Of a stretch of 25,601 bases of DNA, positions 18,754-25,601 are shown piece after piece. A program made the position numbers and the translations under genes. Each line of letters starts with the position of its first letter. Position 1 is the first letter of the stretch. Source of the stretch: Trichosphaerium sp. ATCC 40318 (Eukaryota; Discosea; Flabellinia; Trichosidae); contig JALMLS010000610.1 in the NCBI GenBank assembly GCA_038496445.1, forward strand, positions 1 to 25,601. The letters run 5' to 3'. The notes under the pieces are model-generated. The model was not told the DNA's origin. It was given only the letters and a program-made list of their open reading frames with translations, and did no database searches.

Positions 18754-19335
18754 ATGGCACGTGGAAAATGTTTTTCACTGAACAGGTTTCTGGCTGGAGA
18801 CGTGTTCAGTGAAACTGATATTGTGAAACTTGTGCTGCACAAAATTGCATGGTTGATGAGCGTGGCGCTACAAAACTGTTTTTGTTGTAACGCCACGCTC
18901 ACCAACCATGTTTTATTTTGTTTTTCAAGCTCATAAAGCTTGGTCAACAATATTAAGCACTACGTTGGACCTTAAAGCAACTATGAAGTGTGGTGAGCAT
19001 GATTTACAAGCAATTACAGCTTGTACCGCATATTTGCGGCGAAATGCGAAAAAACAGGTACAAACAAAGCTGAAACATCACGCAATGAGATGAAATCAAC
19101 GCAAAGTGGTGAACCGGTACGTTGTAGCGCAATCCATCTTTTGTTGTCACTTGTGGTGGCAGTTTTGTACGTAACTAACCTTAGAATAGGCGCAGAAGCG
19201 CAAGGAGCAACAAACGGTACGTACTTTGTGCTAACAAGCAAATTTGTTTTTTTTTTGCTGATCTGCATTCGTTTGCATTGTATCCATCCTCTAATCACTA
19301 AATAGAAGCGTTTGCGATCATTGTGTTTAAGTTGA
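18754..19335 (+). CDS. Small basic protein, about 111 aa, model uncertain
   Basis: The model is 18754-18877, 18930-19057, 19090-19116, 19190-19216 and 19306-19335. The joins keep phase. The N-terminal two-thirds looks coding (FLAGDVFSETDIVKLVLHKI, MKCGEHDLQAITACTAYLRR). The tail is strongly basic (AQKRKEQQTKRLRS). The third and fourth exons are supported by GTACGT donors, and a TAACTAAC branch-like site lies near 19171-19178. The second intron would be only 32 nt. The alternative is read-through of that donor, ending at 19093 after VQTKLKHHAMR. I recognise no family. It is divergent from the 1204-aa gene and precedes the 528-aa gene by 197 bp. Confidence 0.45.
18848..18910. repeat. Hairpin with 20-bp arms across an exon-intron boundary
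   Basis: CATGGTTGATGAGCGTGGCG (18848-18867) pairs with 18891-18910 with one mismatch and a 23-nt loop. The left arm is in the first exon of the small basic gene and the right arm in its first intron, with the donor at 18878 in the loop. A second perfect 12-bp inverted repeat, TTTCACTGAACA at 18773-18784 and 18803-18814, lies just upstream in the same exon. Confidence 0.7.
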
Positions 19336-19532
19336 TACCATCTTAACACAAACTTCATTACAAACACGGAGAACGCAACCACACACACCTTGGGGAGCTT
19401 AATCGAACAAGTACGTTGTTTTTGAGCGCGCGAGGGCGCAAATAGCGTATTGCAGCTCTAAACGCTCAACTTTAGCTAGAAAAAAGTGCTGTGACCTCGT
19501 CTTTGCATATTCCGACGAGTTTGCGTTTAAAG

Positions 19533-22412
19533 ATGGCTGAAAACCCACCTGTACGATCAACGCGTTAGAAACCATCTCCTATTCATTCTTAACTCTTTTT
19601 TAGGCATGCAAACGCCAAATGGGACTACAAAACTGTACGTAATTCTCTTTTCCGTTTTTATCGCTTTTACGGCGTCTACAACTCTAAAAAAAAGCAACAG
19701 CGCGAAAAAAACCAACGGTTAGTTTTTTATTTTGTGTTCGAAACAAACTGTACACCATTTCTTCTACTTTTTCATTTCAGCGCCTTCTTGGCCGTTTTCA
19801 ACGCCTTTTTCATCAAATTTACACACAATAGGCTAAAAACGCTTATTTCTGTTTTAGATTTTACAGGCGTGAGTTTAATCGCTACACAAGACCCTGTAAT
19901 CAACAGCGCCAACTCAATCGCAGAAAAAGATGCTTTGCTGTTGCCCATGGACATTGTACGATTAGAGGGCTTCATAACGTCCAGAGATGTCCTGTCCCCT
20001 GAAGAAAAACAGTAATACCTTTGCTACTGCCTTCACTCACTTGTTTAGGTTAATTGGCCCTTTTCATGGCAGTTCAGACCTAGTACTAGCTCACGAAGGT
20101 TCAAAGTTGTACGTACAGAGTTTTATTTTCCTTCTTCTTTTCTTGTTTACATGCGTTATTACAATTACACATTTCTGCTGTGCTTGCAGCTGTAGTTAGC
20201 GTGACATTGATTATCTCTCTGTTGCACGTTGCCTCACTGATTATTCTTTGGGGTTGAATCTACGCTGTGTTGCTTGTAATGGCTTGAGTGTTTTGTTTTC
20301 TCTCTTTTCTGCTTTTGAATTGCCTTTTGGATGTCACCCAACTACATTGAGCAGGACATTGATCATCTCTGTCCTGTGTTGTGCCCATTGATCATCCTCT
20401 GGGACTGAACGTGTTCGTCTGTGGTGGCGTTGCATTGGATAATTCAATTCATTTTTCATTTCTCTTTTTTTTTTATCCTCCTTTCTTGCAACTACCCTTT
20501 GAGCGTCGCCCAAACAACTCTGAGCAAGACACTGATCATCTCTGTCCTGTGTTGTGCCCATTGATCATCCTCTGGGACTGAACGTGTTCGTTGTGGTGCC
20601 GTTGTAGAGTATTTTTCAAGTTGGCAACATCATTTCTTGTTTTATTTTGCGTTTTTCTTCTATTGTATTTCACCTACCGCTTTCTTATTTACTTTATAGT
20701 CCTCTGCAACAATTTAAAGACCAATTGGAAGCTATAAACCCCTCATCACCGACCTCACTGTTGAAAGCCATAAGCGACGTGTTTGATATGTTTGATGACA
20801 CACGAGATATGCCTTTGGAAAGTGCAGTAATAGAAGAGTTGATGATACCGATGAAAGCAGAGCAAAAACAGTTAATACACCAAACATTGGTACGGTAGAT
20901 GTATCTCCTGTAGCCACGGTGCTTATTGTTTGAGGTAGAGCCAACATTTGGACTTTTTATATGCCAATTACAACGCTTGCTACTACTCTCCTAGCCAACG
21001 TAAGCGCATGTTGGCGGCCTGTTTTCTTTTTTATCGGTATTGTTTCGATTTCTAAAGTGAATAGATAGATACTTACTGTATTTTTAGCTTGTTGTATAAA
21101 CCTGGCCTGACATCTAGACACAGAAGAAGTAGAAAAGTGAGAGAGAAAAAGAAGCAGCTTGCAGCTTGGGTACTGACAAACAGTGCATTCTATTCTTTAT
21201 TAGGACTTTTTGTGATAACACTACGCTTTAGAGCCATTTCCAAGCGGTGTATTTTTTACGTGTCAACTGCAGTTTGTGCAACGATTCCGCCAAAACGGTT
21301 CCCTTTGGCAACAAGGTGGCCGATAGCGTCTTTTTTAACAACCACTATCCCATATGCACTTACGGTTATGGCGATGAGGACAGTTACAGGCAAGCACCAC
21401 GCCATTCGTCAAACAGATGCTTACTTTTGGTAGCAAGTCCAAGTTGAAGATAATCACCGTTGGTTACAATGGCTCTCTAAGAGATAATCGCCTCAAAGGT
21501 GATTTAAAAAAGTTGCACAAAGGTTACGTGGACGACTCTAATGGCATCTCACTGGCAGCTGCTGCGGAGCTGAAGCGATTGGCCAACCACTACTTCGATG
21601 AGGTACTAAAGAGATGCTGCAACACAACGCGTATACTAACACCTGTTACAAGCCATCACCGCCAAGTATGTATGGAAGGGAAAAACCCAAAAGGTACAGC
21701 ACTTTGGGTCACTCCTATTACCGCCTTTACACCTTGGGTTTGGATCTGCTGAATTGCAGTTATGACACTGAGAAGGAAAACAGAGCGTTACACTTGGATT
21801 TGCTGTGTGCATACGCTACCAATCCTCACTGGGGCAAGGTCTCGGACGCTTGGAAGATGAGCGACAAATCCACGAAAGCCTGCAAAGCATTTCTTCAGAA
21901 CAAAGGTGTGCTTGCTTTTCTTTTTTTTTTTGTTTTGTTTTATTTACCATTTCAATCACCAACCCCTCTTCAAGGAGCAAGAGAGTACCTGGCGCAGAGA
22001 TTTCACCCATTGGCAGTCAACAGGTTACGTCAATTGAACCCTCACGTAATGTTCACTGGCCTTCATGAACAATGGCTTAAATTATTGCCAGGCACTCCTG
22101 TCTACAAATGGAAGCATTTGATCATGGTACTTGCACATTTTTGTGGCTTTAAACTGCGTGTATACCCAAAAAACTCATTCCATTTAGATCCAAAAAGAAG
22201 TGAAATCTATACAAGTGCTTTGTACAGTGTTGCGCTGGCCCGTGCTTAGCGATCCCAACCAAAAGAAACAACACCACTGCATAGTGTTCAACATAGCGCC
22301 TTGTCAACAACCTTTTGGATGCATGAAGTACGAGCAAATACCTTTTCTAGTGCGAACATACTACAAGCCAGAGATTGAAAAGTTTTTAAAAGAGTACAAC
22401 TATACTAAATAA
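19533..22412 (+). CDS. Uncharacterised 528-aa protein, 14 exons
   Basis: Exons: 19533-19550, 19604-19634, 19695-19717, 19781-19793, 19867-20011, 20049-20108, 20700-20889, 20939-21036, 21088-21169, 21232-21315, 21390-21602, 21653-21905, 21975-22126, 22188-22412. All joins keep phase; the total is 1587 nt. The short exons 2-4 and the donors GTTTTC (19794) and GTGGCC (21316) are the weakest parts. The intron 21603-21652 carries TACTAAC. The N-terminus is basic (ACKRQMG, TARKKPT). Next comes an acidic helical part (SLLKAISDVFDMFDDTRDM), a strongly basic segment (TSRHRRSRKVREKKKQ), a VNCSLCN motif, and a C-terminal half rich in aromatic and basic residues (SMYGREKPKRYSTLGHSYYR, FNIAPCQQPFGCMKYEQIPF). 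No family is recognised. The basic segments suggest nucleic-acid binding or nuclear location; that is inference. The stop TAA overlaps AATAAA at 22408-22413. Confidence 0.7.
20205..20600 (+). repeat. Tandem ~173-bp repeats inside an intron
   Basis: The block GATCATCTCTGTCCTGTGTT and the following ~45 bases occur almost unchanged from 20361 and from 20534, a period of 173 bp. A diverged third copy starts near 20209 (GATTATCTCTCTGTTGCACG). All lie within the 591-nt intron 20109-20699 of the 528-aa gene, by far its longest intron. No open frame is conserved between copies. Confidence 0.85.
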
Positions 22413-22549
22413 ATACATTTCCCCAAAAAAAGTGCTACTTTAGTTTTTTTAGCCTACAAAAGCTGCATAAGAGACGATCTATGACTTGAACACATTTATT
22501 TACTACAGGTGACTATTTTACAGAGGCTACACCACGACACACAACTATT
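22413..22549 (+). promoter_or_regulatory. Short region between the 528-aa and Ser/Asp-repeat genes
   Basis: An AG acceptor-like TACTACAG|GTGACTATTTT at 22502-22509 opens a frame (DYFTEATPRHTT) that leads in phase into the 22550 ATG. The Ser/Asp gene may therefore have an earlier exon. Otherwise this is the only space for its promoter. Confidence 0.35.
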
Positions 22550-23918
22550 ATGGAGCGTACGTATAACGATCAGCAAAAAAATTAACGGTTTTTTTTAAAA
22601 TTATTTTCAAAAAACGATAAAACGCAATAATACCGTTTCGTACCGTATTAGCGCTACAAACCTTCTTTTTACCTTTTAAAATTATTAGTTTTTTGCCCCT
22701 TTTTTCTAAAAACATGTTTTTCTTTTCATTGTCCTGTTAAAAAGTGCACTTACTGGTGTTTACCTACAAGAGCGTGCTTAAGAGTCGTATGTACATACTA
22801 ACAACTTCTCCTTGTAGGTGATCCCCCACCAAATGTAAATTTCTCAAATCCTGGATCTTTGAGACTCGTCTTCAAAGTAATAGATGGTCATGTTACTGTA
22901 TCCTTAGTAAAACACAACATGGCACAATTTTCCTATAGCGAATCTGGTATAGACGATTCACAAATGGACATAGATGACCCTGGCTCAGACTCAGACTCAG
23001 ACTTTCGCTCAGACTCAGACTCAGACTCAGACTTTCGCTCAGACTCAGACTCAGACTTTCACTTTGACTCTGACTCAGACTCAGACTCAGAATCAGACTC
23101 AGACTCTGACTCAGACTCAGACTCAGACTTTCACTTTGACTCTGACTCAGACTCTGACTCTGACTCTGATTCTGACCGTGACTCTGACTCTGACTACGTA
23201 CCGTCAGGTTCTACAACTTCGGACTATAGCCAACTTCATGGAGATGACTCCGACTCTGATGACACACCGTCAAGTTTTACAACGGTTTCGCCTATGTCTA
23301 CAGCTACACCAAGTACTACGTACGTTTGGTAAGACAGAACACTGTTCTTACTTTCTTGTCAGCACAGAAGATGCCAGCACAGAAGATATACAAGAACACC
23401 TGCGGAAAAAATTTGCAAATGCTCCAGAAGCGTACATCAAAGTTGACCCAGTGTTCCCTGGGTTTTATGAATTAATAGCTCATCTAACAAACGCTACCCC
23501 TACACCTACACCTATAACAGATACTGCGCACGTTTGGTAAGACAGAACAATGTTCTTACTTTCTTGTAGTGGATCTGACAGTGCAGAAGATTCAGATGAA
23601 CAGCAACTTTCAAATGCTCCAGAAGCCTACATCCAAGTTGATTCTGACTCTGACGCCAATAAGACACCCTCAGGTGCTACAACGGTTTCACCACCTAGAC
23701 AAAACACTACGCACGTTTGGTAAAACGGAACAATGTTCTCATTTTCTTGTAGTGGATCTGACGACGCTTCAAGCTTTGAAATTACAATTCTTCACTCAGG
23801 TGACGAAGCAGAACCAATGCAGGGACAAGACCATAGCCCTGACATTCAGTCACAGGAGGAGGAGGAGGAAGAAAAAGTAGTTGACTTCTCTGTATTTTTA
23901 TATTCACAATCAGAATAG
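22550..23918 (+). CDS. Ser/Asp-repeat acidic protein, 326 aa, 5 exons
   Basis: Exons 22550-22556, 22818-23319, 23363-23527, 23570-23710 and 23753-23918 keep phase and total 981 nt. The first exon (ATGGAGC before GTACGT) may be longer upstream. The N-terminal ~55 residues look folded ([20 protein letters not shown]). Residues ~57-133 are an Asp-Ser/Phe-Arg repeat built from GACTCA/GACTCT hexamers. Exons 3 and 4 share SNAPEAYI(K/Q)VD and Pro/Thr-rich ends, and all three internal introns are nearly identical, so exon-intron units were duplicated. Introns 3 and 4 would start GC (GCACGT); an in-frame alternative uses GTAAGA/GTAAAA nine bases further on and adds three codons. The C-terminus is an acidic [11 protein letters not shown] tail. 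The protein is very acidic and probably disordered. No family is recognised. AATAAA lies at 23944. Confidence 0.72.
22978..23208 (+). repeat. Hexanucleotide GACTCA/GACTCT array encoding Ser-Asp
   Basis: The array is made of GACTCA and GACTCT hexamers interrupted by GACTTTCGC and GACTTTCACTTT spacers. It encodes the acidic repeat of the 326-aa protein. Another frame is also open through it ([12 protein letters not shown]), as expected of a six-base repeat. Confidence 0.92.
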
Positions 23919-24047
23919 AAGAAAAAAAAAAAAGCTACACAACAATAAACTTTTTTTTAAAAATTAATTAGCTTTACTTTTTATTGGCATAGATTTACAC
24001 TTATCACATTGACCAACAGGTGAAGCTACCACAATCTATCACTCACT
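23919..24047. terminator. Convergent gene ends with two AATAAA signals
   Basis: The plus-strand AATAAA at 23944-23949 serves the Ser/Asp-repeat gene. TTTATT at 23980-23985 gives AATAAA on the minus strand for the F-box/MORN gene, whose stop is at 24048. Confidence 0.55.
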
Positions 24048-24995
24048 TTAAGCCCTATCATCTTCCTCCCAACACCTCTTACTCTTCCGTGCGCCTTTCT
24101 CGTACTCGTCCTGCCTCTTTAAACGCCCACTTTCATACCACTCGGTGTACTTGCCATGTGGTCTACCGTAAGCGTACGCACACTGTGAAACCAGGTTGCC
24201 ACCCTCATAACAAAATGACCATCCATGTCGCTTGTTGTACCGGTACTGTTTTATATATCGCAGCGTTTGGTCGTTGTTCCACTTTGTGACCAATCCGTGT
24301 TTGCAATCGGTAGAATGTTGCACAGACCTTGCACCTATTTTATTGATACAACCGTAGCATTTGGGTGAAATGGCATTTTCTAGCAAACTGGAGATCATCT
24401 TTCTGTTCATTGGGTGTGGAACAACAACTTCGCTATCTGTTGGACGATTGTATATCAGCTCTTCGCGCCCACCAAGATGGTTGAACAGGTGCAAAACCTT
24501 CACATACATCTTACCACCATCTACACAGATTTTGTACGCGCAAGTGACTTCTTGTGACTTTATCTCATACATCTCTAGTTCAATGAGATAGCTGGTATCG
24601 TTCATTGTTTCTGTTGGATACGTTACTCGGAAAGCGCTCAGCATTCGCCCTTTGTAGTAACTCACAGCCAGGTCCACACGCTTGAATCCATCGTAAGTTA
24701 TACAATCTCCATGCATTTGCCCATTTACAAAGTTGAATAGCCTACTCTCAGATCTCCACATGCCGTGCTTATTCCAGTTTTCGTCAAAGCGTAAAAAGGA
24801 AAGCTGGCTATCCAAAAGCGGCCACACTTCGTTCACTTTCAAGTCCAATTCCATTATCATCATCTTTAATTCTGTTGGCAAAGTCAGCAGTGTTCGAGCC
24901 TACAAAAGACGAAAAAACAAGGTAAGGATTCATAGCAAGCCAAAATCTCTCCATCTCACCTTGGTGTTGCCGCTAAACCTCTTTTTAGCTGCCAT
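24048..24995 (-). CDS. F-box-like/MORN-repeat protein, 295 aa
   Basis: Two exons, 24995-24960 and 24899-24048, join in phase with donor GTGAGA. The N-terminus is basic (MAAKKRFSGNTK), then LLTLPTELKMMIMELDLKV resembles an F-box helix. Residues ~48-95 contain weak MORN-like units (NKHGMWRSESRLFNFVNGQMHG). Residues ~205-285 have three clear variant MORN (MORN_2) repeats of the pattern Y-x-x-G-R-x-H-G-K-Y-x-E-W-Y-x-x-G, for example AYGRPHGKYTEWYESGRLKR. The middle contains CYGCINK, a possible small zinc-binding or structural pair. MORN_2 repeats occur in toxin-antitoxin-like bacterial proteins and in large sets in amoeba-infecting giant viruses, sometimes behind an F-box. The F-box suggests a ubiquitin-ligase adaptor role, which is inference. 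Confidence 0.78.
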
Positions 24996-25298
24996 CTGTG
25001 ATGTTCAGTGTTATAGATGGGTGTTTATTAATTATAAACAATTGCTGCAACTAAGAATGATGTAATTCTTACATAGTTTTTTTGTAGATTTTCTGGATTG
25101 TACATTGGAGTTTTATAGGAAAAGCCACGTGATAGTATGTTTTTTTTTTTCCTTTTAAGTCAACACTAATTCACCACAGTGTAGTTTTATTAACATATAA
25201 TCGATCGATTCTTGCGCTAGAAGGCTTCAGGTATGTAGTACTGGTATCTCCCTTCTTTTCTTTTACCTTTGCGCTTAATACCAGTAAATTAGACTTAT
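24996..25298. promoter_or_regulatory. Divergent intergenic region
   Basis: This 303-bp, AT-rich stretch lies between two divergent start codons and includes a T12 run at 25139-25150. No gene or defined element is seen. Confidence 0.4.
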
Positions 25299-25601
25299 AT
25301 GTCGTTCTTTAGTTACATTATGAGCAAAAAAGTATATCCCACAAGGCTGTGCCCCATGTGCCACAAAGAATTTTCAACACACAACTTTTCAGCACACTTG
25401 CATACAAAAAGTCACCAGGCAAACGTTTTGGCGAAGCTGTGGGAAGTGCGCTCATCCAATAGAGAGCCACCGAACAAAAAAGCACGCACCAGCGATGATG
25501 TTGCTTACGATGAAGTGCTACATGCCAGTGAACAAGTTCAACAACAACAATTGATGCAAAATACCACAGAACCAGAACCTCAACCAGAACCTCAACCAGA
25601 A
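25299..25601 (+). CDS. C2H2 zinc-finger protein, N-terminal part
   Basis: The frame starts at ATG 25299 (a second in-frame ATG is at 25320) and runs off the window. Residues ~18-39 form a single zinc finger: C-P-M-C, eleven residues, then H-L-H-T-K-S-H. A basic patch (NKKARTSDD) and a Gln-run follow, then EPEPQPEPQPE repeats at the window edge. A single finger followed by disordered low-complexity sequence suggests a nuclear DNA- or RNA-binding protein. No specific family is recognised. The Pro/Glu/Gln repeat style recalls the PHEPNPQPDA repeats of the 1204-aa protein. Confidence 0.65.
   Translation, partial: MSFFSYIMSKKVYPTRLCPMCHKEFSTHNFSAHLHTKSHQANVLAKLWEVRSSNREPPNKKARTSDDVAYDEVLHASEQVQQQQLMQNTTEPEPQPEPQPE

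Noticed and set aside
20200-20610. C/D-box snoRNA cluster in the 173-bp repeats
   Set aside because: TGATCATC and CTGA are near the expected box words but do not match C (RTGATGA) and D boxes with terminal stems on either strand.
21089-21433. A 114-codon continuous frame including FITLRFRAISKR and following residues
   Set aside because: Only its first part is used. A donor at 21170 and the acceptors ending at 21231 and 21389 give a phase-consistent path with better coding character.
11502-22412. Known DNA transposon or virus core genes (DDE or KDZ transposase, tyrosine recombinase, PolB, capsid, packaging ATPase) in the orphan cluster
   Set aside because: I looked for catalytic motifs and terminal inverted repeats and found none that I could support. 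The mobile-element origin stays a hypothesis.
22974-23540. A 188-codon frame with QTQT/LTLT repeats overlapping the Ser/Asp gene
   Set aside because: It is an off-frame reading of the hexamer array and runs through the first short intron. The Ser/Asp frame has consistent splice phases and better composition.

Overview
The window comes from a nuclear genome of a eukaryote, most likely a protist. Genes on both strands are cut by many very short introns (mostly about 35-90 nt) with GT-AG ends and, in several, a TACTAAC-like branch site. AATAAA signals sit at or just after stop codons, and an LTR retrotransposon is present. I cannot name the species. F-box/LRR and F-box/MORN-type proteins would fit an amoeba-like protist, but that is inference.

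Left part (1-6.4 kb). A frame-broken C-terminal part of a SPATA20/YyaL-type protein (1-1556) is followed by an F-box/leucine-rich-repeat gene (1944-2810). That gene ends at the edge of an antisense, decayed internal fragment of a Ty3/gypsy element (about 2795-4575). Next is the 3' part of a VIT/VWA-type gene (4810-6418). Its last exon runs into the 5' LTR of a second, nearly intact copy of the same element.

Middle (6.36-11.5 kb). The element has a 122-bp 5' LTR, a primer-binding site and a 1488-codon gag-protease-RT-RNase H frame. It stops at the threshold of integrase. No 3' LTR follows; instead there is AT-rich DNA and a roughly 23-bp minisatellite (11069-11408).

Right part (11.5-25.6 kb). 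This is a compact cluster of spliced genes for which I recognise no family. Exon joins were worked out by hand, and every junction in four of them keeps frame: a 568-aa protein (13597 to 11502, minus), a 1204-aa modular protein (18316 to 13862, minus), a 528-aa protein (19533-22412, plus) and a 326-aa Ser/Asp-repeat protein (22550-23918, plus). A small basic protein (18754-19335, plus) is less certain. The 1204-aa gene and the small gene diverge from a 437-bp intergenic region rich in inverted repeats. The cluster is followed by an F-box/MORN-repeat gene (24995 to 24048, minus) and the start of a C2H2 zinc-finger gene (25299 onward, plus).

No tRNA, rRNA, CRISPR array or bacterial operon signal was seen. 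The main points of interest are the orphan gene cluster, the preference for GTAC-type donors, a triplicated exon-intron module in the Ser/Asp-repeat gene, and the LTR that supplies the stop codon and poly(A) signal to a host gene.
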